NCBI GenBank assembly: GCA_030549335.1
Contig: CM060188.1
Location: 49,255,696 to 49,319,695 of the forward strand
Direction of reading: 5' to 3'
DNA from: Pontederia crassipes
Lineage: Eukaryota; Streptophyta; Magnoliopsida; Commelinales; Pontederiaceae
Length of the DNA: 64,000 bases
The position numbers were made by a program, and so were the translations under genes. This document shows, piece by piece, positions 11,345 through 23,275 of the stretch. The notes under the pieces were generated by a model. It made no database searches. It saw nothing but the letters and a program-made list of their open reading frames with translations, and was not told the DNA's origin. Each line of letters starts with the position of its first letter. Position 1 is the first letter of the stretch.

Positions 11345-14300
11345 TGACTTTTCCCCTGGTCTTCTTCCTTCTCCAACTCCCTTCCCTGATTGGTTTCTAG
11401 ATTCTGGCGCCACACACCACATGACACCTTCCAAGCTCTCATGCATGCTCAGCCTTATAAAGTTTCGAACAAGTTCAACTTGAAAATGGTATGCAAGTTC
11501 CTATCTCTCATATTGGCATTAGTCACATCCCTTCACCCTCTGGTTCTATTCCTTTATATAATATTTTGCATGTTCCTTCTCTGTCCAAGTCTTTATTATC
11601 TTGATAACACATGCTCCATTGAATTTTATCCACAATCCAATCGTCCTCTACTACTGGGGCGTGCTAAGGATGGTCTTTATAGTATTCATGGTTCGATGTC
11701 TTTAGCTTCACCCACTGCGCTTGTTGTTGCTGGTCCTTCTATTGATCATTGGCACCAAAGCTTTGGTTATCCGTCTGTCCATCTTAGCCATCATCTTGTT
11801 GCTACTCATCGTCTCCCATATTCCCCTATGTCATCAACTCGCATCTGCCAAGCCTGTCAACTAGGCAAAGCAACCCGTTTGCCGCTTTCCTCTACTATGA
11901 CTTGATGTACTGAACACTTTCAATTAGTTCATTCCGATGCTTGGGGTTCTACTCTTGTAAAAACTTGTCGCGGTCATCACTATTTTATGTTCTTCTTAGA
12001 TGATTTTTTGAAGTATGTGTTGTTATTTCCATTAAAACAAAAGTCTGACATTTATTCTTATTTTCTCTCTTTCAATGCTTATGTTGAATGCCAATTTAAT
12101 TCACCTATCAAAGCTTTTCAAAGTGCTTATGAAGGCGAGTTTCGCCATTTAACTCTTGACTTGCTAAATTTGGCATCATCCACCGTCTTACTTGTCCTCA
12201 TTCACATCAACAAAATGGCATCACAGAAAAAAATAAGACATACTGTTGATTCTGGTCTAACTCATCTCACTCATGATTCTGACCCATTTTGTTATTGACA
12301 TTTTGCTTTTGAAACACTCATCTTTCTCCTTAATAGTCTTCCACCTTCCTCTCTTTCCACATCCTCACCTTACCAGTTATTTTTTTCATCAAGTTCCTGA
12401 TTACAGTTTTCTCAAGATCTTTGGTTGTGCTACCTACCCACTTTTACACCCATACTAACCTCATAAATTTTTCCCTCGATCTCATCGTTGTGTTTTTCTT
12501 GTCTATCCCCCGAATTTTCATGAGTACGATCCTAACTCTGGACGTTTGTATATCGCATGACATGTCCATTTTGATGAAAATGATTTTCCTTTTCATCATC
12601 TCCCTTTGATTCCTCGTCCATCACCTCCGGGATGATGGTTCTAGCCTCTCTCCCACTTATCCACCTTCTTCATTATCACCACCTTTTGCCTCTACCCTTC
12701 CATTGCTTCTCCTCATCCTAATGATTCATCATCTGCTCCTTCTCTTGCTTCTCCTTCCTTTGTGCCTCCTCCTCTTGCAACATCAGCCCGATCTCTCCGA
12801 CAAAAGCCCCTATTGACTATCTCCATTTGGCAGGCCTTCGTCCTTCTAAACATCTTCTGCCTCAAGTTCTTCTTTTTGAATGTTCCTCTTCCTTTACTCC
12901 TTCTTGCTTTACTAAAACCCACAAATATCCTGAATGGCACTTTGCAATGGCTGATCAACTCAATGCACTTCTTTCTAATGGCACTTGGACATTAGTGCCT
13001 CATAGGCCTTTCATGAATGTTGTGGGTTGCAAATGGGTTTTTTGTGTTAAACATAATGCATATGGCTCTCTGGCTCGTTATAAAGCTTGGCTCATTTCCA
13101 AAGGATTTCATCTAGCCCTATCATCAAACCTAATCAAACCTACAATCATTTAAGTTATGTTGTCTCTTGCAGAGACAAATAATTGGTCTTTGAGACAATT
13201 GGACATCTTTCCTCCATGGTGATCTTCATGAAACAGTTTATATGGTACAACTCCCTGGTTTTTAGTACCCAGCATTTCCTAATCACGTATGTCTTTTGCG
13301 CAAGAGTATCTATGGCCTTAAACAAGCCCCACGAGCTTAGTTCTCAAAGCTCTCTTCAATAGTTTGGCTTTGTCCCATCACAAACAAATATATCTCTCTT
13401 TATTTTCCAGCAGGAATAAATAGATGTCCCATCATAATCTGCTTGTCTATTGGCGCTTGTTTATGTGGATGATATAATCCTCACATGTTTTGACTTCTCC
13501 TAATATATGGTCTTATATATCATCTCAAAACTTTCTTTGTCGTTAAAGACTTATTTTTTGGGTATTGAAGTCTCAAGCAATCAGTTGGCTTGCTCTTGTA
13601 TCAAAAGCGCTATATCACTAATTTGTTACTTCGCACTAATATGATTAACGCAAGCTGTCCACTTGCGCCAGCCATCAAGTTGTCTTCTTCTACTACTGAT
13701 GACTTTGCTAATCCACACCTTTGCAGTTATGTTGTGGGCTCTCTTCAATATGTTACGCTAACAATGATAGATCTATCCTTTGTAGTCAATACAGTGTGCT
13801 AATACATGCATTGACCCATGAATTCTCATTGGCAGATTGTCAAAAGAATACAACGTTACCTCAAAGGCACTATCTCACTTAGTCTTCAGCTTACTCACTC
13901 TGCAAATCTCACATTACATACATTCTCATGCTGATTGGGCCTATAACCTTGATGATAGAAAGCCTATTGGTGGCTATGCAATTTTTCTTGGTGCCAATTT
14001 GATGTCCTAGTCTGTGCGCAAGCAACACATCTGTTAGTCGTTCCTCTATTGAGTCTAAATATCGTGCCATTGTTGATGCAATAGTCGAATGAACTGGTGT
14101 GGCTTTGATCTCTCCTTGGTGAACTCAATTTTTCAGCCTCGCCCCTAGTTCTTTGGTGTGACAACCTTGGCGTGACTTATCTTACAACAAACTCCCAATA
14201 TTTCATGCACGTATGAAACACATTGAGGTGGATTTTCACTTTGTGCGTAATCTCGTCACTAAACGACTTTTACAAGTGTGTTTTATCTCTTCTTGGCATC

Positions 14301-14371
14301 GACATTATGATAAAGCCTCTATGTGGCCATCATTTTTGTTCTTTGTATGCCAAGCTCCGTCTTCACGATCG
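11345..14371 (+). pseudogene. copia pol remnant (PR-INT-RT-RH)
   Basis: Domains occur in copia order in shifting frames. The protease motif WFLDSGATHHMTP is near 11390. The pre-integrase block has WHQSFGYPS and CQACQLGKATRLPL near 11750-11880. The integrase core has HSDAWG and FFLDDFLKYV near 11930-12010, and its C-terminal FGCATYPLLHPY is near 12420. RT has NGTWTLVP and GCKWVF near 12980-13040, YGLKQAPRA near 13310 and the catalytic YVDDIILT near 13460. RNase H has DWAYNLDDRKPIGGYAIFLG near 13935-13995. Multiple nonsense codons, frameshifts and short deletions make it inactive. The tail is severed at 14371 by the Athila insertion and resumes at 26925. Confidence 0.82.
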
Positions 14372-14376
14372 CCCAT

Positions 14377-16211
14377 TGATGCATTGAAATGATGTAGCAA
14401 AATAGAATAGCTAGCAAGTGCACTAGTCGCTCAAGTAATATAGTAAATAGGAGTAAGAGTGTCGAACCCACGAGGAATATTATTAATTCAATATCTGAAT
14501 TTATAAATTAATAAGAGAGAAAAAACATGGATTTTGAAAATGAGTTTTAAAAGATAAAGAAGATAAGATAGTGGTGTTGAAGTTAGGCCTTAGGATGAAA
14601 ATAGATCAGGATAAATATTTGAATCATAAAAGATAAATTTAATCTTTAAAGATGGATTAGAGTCTCCCTAAAGTAATCTAACATGATTAACTTGTGGTCT
14701 CCACGACTGGCATCCCTCAATCTAATCATATATAACTATCTTGATTTAATAAGAATTGAAGTCTCCAAGACTGGTACCCCCAAAATTATATTAAAATTAA
14801 GATGCATTAAATTGAATTATCTAGACTATTAATCACTCCACAAACTGGTATAGATTAATAGACCACACAAATTTGATTCTCCACACACTAGTTATCAAAT
14901 TTATGTCAATTATTAATTCCAAATAAAATTTATCATAATTAGTATAATAAATTATGAAATTAAACACCCCACAAACTGGTATAGCCTAATTCAGAAATTT
15001 AATTAACTAACATAAAAACATTAAGCACAATTAATAATTGATCAGAAAAGATTAAAGCAAATAAAATAGGGTCCAAGCATTTCCCTTCAATTAATAATCT
15101 CCCAAAATAATAATCCTAAAAACATGGAGTTCATCCTAGAAATTTCGGAGAGATAATAAAATATAAATCATAAAAATTGAAAGAATTACACCCAAAATAG
15201 AGATCCCGAATCTGGCAAACAGTCGGGCAGCCTTTCGGACTTGATCAGGGTCGCGATCAACCTCCAACCGTCGCACCTCTCTCCTCTTGGTCGTAGCCTG
15301 CAGAGCTCACGACTCGCCGTGGAAGAAACCTGAACTTCCGAGCACACCTTGGGATGATGGTTTCCTCACGTATTTATAGGGTGCGAACGGCCTTCAATTT
15401 GATCACGATGTACGGCCGAATTTAAATTCACGGGATAAATCTCGGCCAAAAACGATAATTCTTCTAACTATTACACCCAAAAGATAAATCCTTTTATCTT
15501 TACCCCCTTTGAATATCGGCCAAAACAAAATTATTTTATCTTTACTGCCAAAGAGATAAACCCTTTTACTCTCTTCGAATCTCGGCCAAAACGACGAAGA
15601 GTCCCTATCATTACTCCCTTTGAATCTCGGCCAAAACCAAATTTCCCTGCCATTACGCCCTCCAAATCTCGGCCAAAACGAAGAAGAGTCCTTCATTATT
15701 ACGCCCGAAATGATAAGTCATTTCTTATCTTTACCCCCTCCAAATCTCGGCAAAAACAATAATCCTTTATCCTAATCTCGGCCAAAATAATGAGTTCTTC
15801 TTTCCATTACGCCCAAAAAGATAACATCTTTTTATTTTTTACCCCCTTCATATCTCGACCAAAAAGTGATCATCTTTTTTGTAAGCTCGCCCAAAATGAT
15901 GAAATCTGATCTCGTTACGCCCAAAATTCAAGTTGCATTCATTTTTACCCCCAAGTAAGATGTAATTTATCCAACCATGAGATCATCTCGGCCGAAATAT
16001 AATTCTTTACGGTCGATTCATTTTACCTGTAAAATAATTATAAAAATTATGTAAATTCCTCTTTAGTTAAAATATTCAAAATATTAATAATTAAAATTGA
16101 TAAATTCGGAATTACAACTAAAAGTGACTAAAAATGATGCATGCCATGAACAAATTACAGAAAAATTAATTAAAATAATAATCTAAAATATGTTGTATTT
16201 TGCATGCATCA
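14377..16211 (-). repeat. Athila 3' LTR (left copy)
   Basis: The LTR starts TGATGCATTG and ends GCATGCATCA. It shares nearly all its sequence with 25096-26924. The reverse-complement TATA box TATTTATA is at 15371-15378. A dense series of CTCGGCCAAAA and TTACGCCCAAAA words fills 15400-16020. Confidence 0.95.
15400..16020. repeat. Array of CTCGGCCRAAA / TTACGCCC motifs in LTR
   Basis: About fifteen irregularly spaced, 30-50-bp-apart copies of CTCGGCCAAAA, TACGGCCGAAT or TTACGCCCAAAA alternate with TTTACCCCC and GATAAATC words. The same array is in the other LTR at 26110-26740, and related words fill the leader (23400-24900) and tail (17440-17760) of the element. The repetition is imperfect and is not a simple satellite. 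Confidence 0.85.
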
Positions 16212-16226
16212 AACTCCCCCAAGCTT
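16212..16226 (-). other. Athila polypurine tract
   Basis: The plus strand reads AACTCCCCCAAGCTT right after the LTR. On the element strand this is AAGCTTGGGGGAGTT, a polypurine tract abutting the 3' LTR as needed to prime plus-strand DNA. A near copy lies inside the element at about 17309-17323. Confidence 0.85.
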
Positions 16227-17891
16227 AAAGTCTTGCTTGTCCTCAAGCAAAAATTCAAAGCAAGGTTCAAGAAAGTTTCATCATAGCCTTCACATTGTCA
16301 ACTGACTAATTTTCTCACACAATTCTTCTGCACACCTACTACTCAGCATCTTATCATTTTCCATGCACTTAGCTTCATAGAGGTTCTGAATGCTACACAA
16401 ATTTAAACAATCTCAAATTCAGTCTTGCGAAAAAATAAATTGTTTGTCAAATAATAGCATTAATATTGAACACATAAGTACTAATTGAGCTTAAAACTTT
16501 TTCTTTTTCTTTTTCTTTTCATTTTTATTTTCAATCATTTTAAAAGTTCTAATCTTCAAGCATGATTGCACAAGGAAATCTATGTAGCGAGCTTTAGACT
16601 GATGACTCCCAGACCAGATGACCTTAGGGTATCAGGTGATAAAGCACCCCTCGAGTTTACTTGCCCGAACAACCAAGATTCTGAATGAAGAGTTCGAACT
16701 TAGTCATGATTCAGTACTCCTGTGCTTCTCCATATTCCACAAGATGGTCCATGTAGCAGGTTTTCGATCGACGGATCCTAAAGCAGTTGCCCTTAGGTCG
16801 TCAGGCATGAACCCCTACGAATCTAATTACCCGAACACACCTTGGTTCCGGATAACACTGTTGTACCTACACATAACTTTATTCAACTTTTTTTTTTACT
16901 ATTTCTTTATTCAACTTTTTTAAGCTCAAGGAGTACTTAATATGGTCAATAAAAAGGCTACTACTATCAAGACTTAAAAAGAAATAAAAAGGCATGAATA
17001 TGATTTTGTCGTCTAGTCATTCATAATTCTACTTAGCATAGGCACACAGTCCATAAGTCTGATACTAAAATAGCAAGTGATAAGAACGAAAAGCATTCGA
17101 ATTTCATTAATTAATAACATGTCTTTGAACTTTTACTTAAAGATAATTAAAATAGTAAGACAAGAGTTAGTAAGATGGTAGAAAAATAAATGCATGCAAT
17201 GGTATTTTTCGAAATTTTTTCAATTTTTCACTTTTTTGGATTTTTTTTACAAATAGATGCAAACATAAGCAAATAAAAAGAAAGAAACATGCAATGCATG
17301 AAATGCAAACTCCCCCAAGCTTGAACCAGACACTGTCCTCAGTGTTAGGCCAATAAGGGAAAGAGTAAAGATAATATGGAAAAGCTAAAGAAATGAAAAT
17401 AAAGAAAAGGGAAAAGATACAACCGGATTTATTGTCGTTGGAGAGATGCTCGGCCTCAATATATATATCGATGAAGGTGTCAGTGAGAGGAGATCTCGGT
17501 CGATAATTGATGGATCTCGGCCGATAATGGAGAGTCTCGACCGTAAAAGCTTGGCCGCAAAATTTTGTTGATGAAGATCTCAGTCGTGCAATCTCGGCCG
17601 TAAGGAACTGGCCGTAATGTGTTGTGGTGTTTTTGGGCGTAAGGGAGTGGCGGTGACGGCGTCAGTTCTTGTCCGAGCGTAAGAGAGCAGCGAAGACGGC
17701 ATCAGACTTCGGCCGTAAGAGGAAATTTTTGCGCAGGTGTCGGATTTTACGCCCTGTTGTCATTTTCGAAGTTCTCTCCTTCCGCAGATGACTCAACAAA
17801 ATAAAAACTATTACCACAACTAAAGATATTAATCAACAAACTAATATAAAGAAATAATAAAAAGGATAAAAATAGTTCTGATTTATAGTCT
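16227..17891 (-). other. Athila 3' non-coding tail
   Basis: No envelope-like frame of useful length is present between integrase and the 3' LTR. The region holds a second polypurine-like stretch (CTCCCCCAAGCTTGAAC at 17309) followed by GACACTGTCCTCAGTG. Beyond it is a cluster of TCTCGGCCGATAAT, CTCGACCGTAA and CTGGCCGTAA words at 17440-17760. An AT-rich tract with TTTTTTTTT runs lies near 16890 and 17210. Confidence 0.6.
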
Positions 17892-18995
17892 TCAGCTTGA
17901 CTTAGTCTTGATCTTAAAATTTCCCACATCATAGAGAGTGATCATAGAAAGATTATGATAATAAGTGCCACCATGATAAAGTTTCAATCTATGTCCATTC
18001 ACTTTGAGTCTTTGTTTTTTGTCTAATGATTCAATCTCAAAAGTTCCATAGGGTGAACAATTAATTATAACATAAGGTCCAGTCCATCTTGATTTAAGTT
18101 TTCCAGAAAATAATCTGAGTTTGCTATTATAAAGAAGTACTTGTTGACCAGGTAAAATTTTTATGTTTAATGTGCATGTCATGTAAATTTTTTGTGCGTT
18201 CTTTATATAGCTTGCTGTTTTCGTATGCATAGTGTCTAAATTCATCAAGCTCATTTAATTGTAATAACCTTTCAGATTGTCATGATTTTAGATCCATATT
18301 TAAAATTTTTGTTGCCCAATAAGCCCTGTGTTCTAGTTCCACAGGAAGGTGACATGCTTTTCCAAAAACTAATTTATAAGGAGAATTACCTATGGGTGTT
18401 TTAAAAGCAGTCCTATATGCCCAGAGTGCATCATCTAATTTCAAGGACCAATCATTTCTAGATGAATTTATAGTTTTCTCTAGAATCCTTTTTATCTCTC
18501 TATTTGAAATTTCCACTTGTCCACAAGATTGAGCATGATATGGTGTACTCAAAAAATATTTGACTCCAAATCTATTAAGAAGAGTTGACATTATTTTATT
18601 ACAGAAATGTGTTCCATTGTCACTTATGATAGTCTTAGGTGTTCCAAATCGAGTAAAAATATTTTTTTCTTAGAAAGTTGGCAACTACCTTGGCCTCATT
18701 TGTTGGTGTGGCTACAGCTTCTACCCATTTGGAAACATAATCAACCGCCACTAAGATGTATTGATTGTTAAAGGATTTAGGGAATGGTCCCATAAAGTCA
18801 ATGCCCCAAACATAAAAAATATTACACTGTAAAATATTTGTGAGGCATTTCATCTCGACGAGAAATATTACCTGTCATTTGGCATTTGTCACAATACTTA
18901 CAGTAGTTTCTTGCATCTCTGTAAATGGTTGGCCAATATAGTCCACATTCAAATACCTTAGCCGCTGTTCGATTGGGTCCAAAGTGACCTCCAGC
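17892..18995 (-). pseudogene. Athila integrase, disrupted
   Basis: Integrase would insert the element's cDNA into the genome. The minus strand shows the zinc-binding end (CKYCDKCQ near 18890), the core motif [11 protein letters not shown] with its first catalytic Asp near 18800, the second Asp in [12 protein letters not shown] near 18620, and the Glu region [11 protein letters not shown] near 18510. The C-terminal part continues through [12 protein letters not shown] and on to SKLRLFSGKLKSRWTGPYVI near 18100. Stops at about 18996, 18635 and 18280 and at least two frame changes break the frame. Confidence 0.85.
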
Positions 18996-19988
18996 TTATC
19001 CATCGTGGCAATGACTTAGGATATTATCAATCTCATCTTCGTGAACACATCTTCGAACTATTTGATCTGCACATAATCGAAAAAGGTAAGGATCTTCCCA
19101 GTGATAATTCTTGACATCAGATAAGAATTTCCTTTTTTGATGAGTGGTCATGCCCTTTGGAATGTAATGTCCTACAAGGTAATTAACAAAATCAGCGAAC
19201 CATGGTGTAATGCCAGAAATTTGAAAAATTGTAGAGATAGAAAAAAGTTTCTCGTCTGGGAATTCTTCAAGTATGTCTGTGACTTCTCTTGGAGATGGCT
19301 CCAAACGAGATAGGTGATCAGCTAATAAGTTCTCAGTCCCTTTTTTGTCTTTTACTTCCACATCGAACTCTTGCAAAAGTAGTATCCATCGGATTAGTCT
19401 AGGTTTGGCATCTTGTTTGCTCATCAAGTGCTTGATGGCTGCATGATCTGTGTAGACAATAATTTTTGAACAAATTAGATATGATCTAAACTTGTCAAAA
19501 GCAAAAATAACAGCAAGAAACTCCTTCTCTATTGTTGCATAATTTAGTTGGGCAGCATTCAATGTTTGGCTTGCATAATATATAACATGAAATGTTTTAT
19601 CTTTTCTTTACCCCAAAACAGCTCCTACGGCACCATCACTCGCATCACACATCAACTCGAATGGTAAAGACCAGTTTGGTGCTACAACAACTAGGGCAAA
19701 AATTAGCATTTCTTTTAACAAATTAAAGGCAGCAAGACAGTCTGAATCAAAATCAAATTTTGTGTCCTTAGCAAGAAGATTAGTTAAGGGTTTAGCCATT
19801 TTTAAAAAATCTTTGATGAAACGGTGATAAAATCTTGCGTGCCCAAGGAAGCTTCGAATGCCCTTCACATTGGTTGGAGGAGGTAGATTTGCAATAACAT
19901 CTATTTTAGCCTTATCCACTTCAATTCCTTTTGCTGAGATTTTGTGGCCAAGAACTATACCCTCCTTAACCATGAAGTGACATTTCTC
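18996..19988 (-). pseudogene. Athila RT thumb and RNase H, disrupted
   Basis: Downstream of the RT palm, the minus strand encodes the RT connection block (SFLGHARFYHRFIKDF, then AKPLTNLLAKD) and RNase H ([57 protein letters not shown]). The frame is broken at 19608 by TAA where related elements have glutamine, and at 19989 by TGA where they have tryptophan. Both are single C-to-T type changes on one strand or the other. RNase H would remove template RNA during reverse transcription. Confidence 0.85.
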
Positions 19989-20681
19989 TCAGTTAAGGAC
20001 CAAATTCGTTTCTTCACATCGTTGCAAAACTAGAGATAAGTTATCCAAACAGTTATTAAAAGAGCTACCAAAAAGTGTAAAATCATCCATGAAAACTTCG
20101 AGTATCTTCTCATTCATATATGCAAAGATTGACATCATGCATCTTTGGAATGTTGCTGGAGCGTTGCATAGATCAAATGACATCCTTCTATAGGCAAACG
20201 TTCCACATGGACATGTGAACGTTGTCTTTTCTTGATCCTCAGGTGCTACTGCTATTTGATTGTATCCAGAATAGCCATCTAGAAAACAATAATAGCTATG
20301 ACCTGCAACATGCTCCAACATTTGGTCAATAAAAGATAACGGAAAATGATCTTTGCGGGTAGCATCATTAAGCTTCCTATAGTCTATACAGACTCTCCAA
20401 CCTGTAACTATTCTTTGAGGCACCAATTCATTATTTTTGTTACTTACCACAGTGATTTCTCCTTTCTTAGGGACTACCTGCACAGGACTTATCCATGAAC
20501 TATCAGAAATGGCATATATAATACCTGCATCAAGGAGTTTGATGACCTCCTTTTTCATAACTTCCCTTAAAGTTGGGTTGAGCCTTCTTTGATATTGAGC
20601 AATTGGCTTGGCATTGTCCTCCATTAAAATCTTGTGCATGCAAATGGTAGGAGAGATGCCCTGATATCTGAAATAGACCAA
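19989..20681 (-). pseudogene. Athila reverse transcriptase, disrupted
   Basis: The 230-codon frame holds the RT fingers and palm: SWISPVQVVPKKG, GWRVCIDYRKLNDATRKDHF, FLDGYSGYNQIAVAPED with the first catalytic Asp, CNAPATFQRCM, and the active-site FMDDF about 200 residues in. It is in a different frame from the upstream protease segment, with the shift near 20640-20690, and ends at a TGA. The enzyme would copy element RNA to DNA. The catalytic residues remain, but the polyprotein can no longer be made in one piece. Confidence 0.9.
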
Positions 20682-21829
20682 GCGATTGCTTTCTTGTGTT
20701 GCCTTAATACTTCCAAGAGTTTATTCTCCATGTCATCTGTCAAGTCAGCAGATATGATAACTGGGTAAGTGTTATTTTCAAGAAAAGCATATCTTAAATG
20801 AGATGGAAGTTTTTTAAGTTCGAATTTTGGAGGACAATCCAATTTTTCAATTTCCTCCTCGAGTGTCTCTGTTGTTATTGGTGCATTATCCTCTCCCATA
20901 ATTTCTCTAGAATCCTCCATCATTTCCAAAGCTTCTTTAGCATATGGATCTGAAACAAAATCTGCAACAATATCATCAAAAGCATCAGTCGTGTCATCTT
21001 CTAGAGAATCAATAGCATAATAGGATGAGCGATCAAAAGGTTGTTTGAGAGAATTTTTTATATTGAAAGTGATGTCTTCGTTGTTGACGCGAAGTGTGAG
21101 CATCCCTTGTTGAACATCTATAAGTGCATTTCCTGTGGCTAGAAATGGTCTCCCGAGGATGATAGGGGTTTTTTCATCTGCCTTCATATCCAGAACAATA
21201 AAATCTGCAGGAAAAATAAATTTATCAACTTTTACCAAAACATCTCTTAATATTTCTTCGGGTCTCTTGCATGAAGAATCTGCAAATTAAAGAGTCATGC
21301 TTGTTTCTTCTAGTTCTCCATAACCTAGCTGCACAAATATAGAGTAAGGCATTAAACTTATACTAGCACCAAGATCACATAAAGCTTGTGCACAAAAGAA
21401 TTTTCCTATAGTGCAAGGTATGGTGAAGGTTTCCGGATCTTTCATTTTTTTAGGTATATCTCGATCATAAATGGCACTACACTCCGATGCCAACATTACT
21501 CTCCCAGTGTTTTCAAACTTTCTTTTTGAGGATAATATATCCTTCATGAATTTAGCATAGCTCGGCATCATCTGTAAAGCTTCATGAAAAGGAATGTTAA
21601 TAGATAATTGCTTTAGAATATCAAGAAAGCGAGAAAATTGCTTATCTAACTGTTCTTTGCAAAATTTCTGTGGATATGGCAGATCCTTTATGTTGGTATT
21701 TTTTGAATTGTCAGTTTCTTTTTTCTTCAGATTGATATCTTTAGTAGTCTGATCTTGTGTCTTTGATGCTTCAGTTTCTTCTTTATGATCAATTACTCTT
21801 GGCGGGGAATCTGATATCAGCCTTCTCAA
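20682..21829 (-). pseudogene. Athila protease and linker, disrupted
   Basis: The segment follows gag in the same frame. It contains the gag-pol junction, KFCKEQLDKQFSRFLDILKQ and the aspartic protease motif ALCDLGASISLMPYSIF near 21340-21390, with the DLGAS wording typical of Athila. After an in-frame TAA at 21287 the frame resumes with VKVDKFIFPADFIVLDM and IILGRPFLATG, the protease C-terminal half. An acidic linker then leads to RT. The protease would cleave Gag-Pol. Confidence 0.85.
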
Positions 21830-23275
21830 TTATTTTCCACTTCCAAGAGTCACAGCCTTGGTCTCTTCTTTATGATTTTTCTCTGTATTGCTTGGAAGAG
21901 CCCCTGGTGCACGTCCTGTCATCATATTGGCCATCTGCCCTATTTGCATTTCTAAATTCCTGATTGTAGCATCTTGATTGTTTGCCCTTATTTCCATTGT
22001 CTTCTGCATGGTTTGCATAGTGTCGATAACTCTTGTCATCATCTCTTCCATGGGATTAGTCGATTGTTGGACAGGAGCTTCTTGTTGCCTTCTCAAAAGT
22101 GTATAATTTTGTGGATGTGCTTGATTCTGAAATTTCTCAAAAACTTGCCCTTGATTTGACTTGTAAGGAAATTTTTGATTGTTCCTCCAACCATAGTCAT
22201 TGTTCCTGAAAAATGGATTGGAGACAAAGTTAGCATTTTCAATATGATCATGATTATAAATATTACCTTGAGGACAATAATTGCTCGCATGTCCTCCTCC
22301 ACAGTTGTTGCACACCATTAATGACATCATCTGCTCAAATTTTTGATTAAGTGACTCCAGCTGAGTCACTACTTCATAAGAATTTTTACTTTCTGTAGCA
22401 TGCACATCATGAGTTCGGCGAGATGGTCTCCTCTCTTGGCTTGACTTGAGGGCTACAGCTTCAATAATATTCTGTATTTCACTAGGGCGTTTAGATCCCA
22501 GTACCGTCCTTCCTGCTGATTGATCGAGCTTATCTTGATCTGCAGCTCGCAATTCATGGTAAAAATCTTCCATCACTTGCCACTTTGAAATTCTATTGTC
22601 AGGAACTCTGGCCAGCAGCTCCTTATATCGTTCCCAGGCCTCATATAATGTTTCATCATCGTCTTGAACAAATGCCCTCAGCTCTCTTCTATATTTGCCT
22701 GCTTTTTGTGGTGGGCAATATTTTCCAACAAATTTTTCTACCAGCTCCAACCATGAGTGAATCGATCCTGCAAGCAAAGTTTTAAACCAAGTGGAAGCTT
22801 TGTCACGTAAAGATTGTGAAAATAATAAAAGACGAATAACTTCAGTAGAAACATTATTATTTCTAAAGGTGCTCAGAGTGGCAAGAAATTTGTCAAGGTG
22901 ATCATGAGGGTCTTCATGAAATCCTCCTCCAAATTGGGATGATTGTATCATCCTCACGATTGCCGGATTGATCTCAAAATTATTTGCATTGATTTCAGGC
23001 AGCACAATGCATGATTCTCAGTCATTATATCTGGCCGAGACATATTCTCTCATAGAAAGTTCTGCTTCATCTTCTCGTCGATTATTTTGTGGCGGAACCA
23101 GTTCATTTTGTTGCTCCAGTCTCTGATGGTCGCGTGCTTGTTCCGCCATTTTTCTTATATTTCTTCGTAATCGACGATAGGTTCTTTCAATTTCAGAATC
23201 AAATTCCAACAGTGGATTTGAACTCCTAGTGCGCTTATCAGAAGATTCCAGGATTGGTTGTGATTTAATTTTCAA
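21830..23275 (-). pseudogene. Athila gag, one internal stop
   Basis: The frame from 23275 runs 85 codons to a TGA at 23018 and then continues in the same frame through 391 codons to 21830, so one nonsense change separates the parts. The capsid block shows HEDPHDHLDKFLATLSTF, LFSQSLRDKASTWFKTL and FVGKYCPPQKAGKYRREL. A zinc knuckle, CNNCGGGHASNYC, has the CX2CX3HX4C spacing usual for this lineage. Gag forms the retroelement particle. The terminal TAA may be the natural gag end or a later mutation; pol continues in the same frame. Confidence 0.9.

Noticed and set aside
14460-14480. tRNA-like GTGTCGAACCCACGAGG
   Set aside because: It is a conserved word of the Athila LTR present in both LTR copies; no cloverleaf forms around it.
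16227-17891. Envelope-like gene in the Athila element
   Set aside because: The longest frames here are about 60-100 codons without a signal peptide or membrane pattern consistent with an envelope protein.
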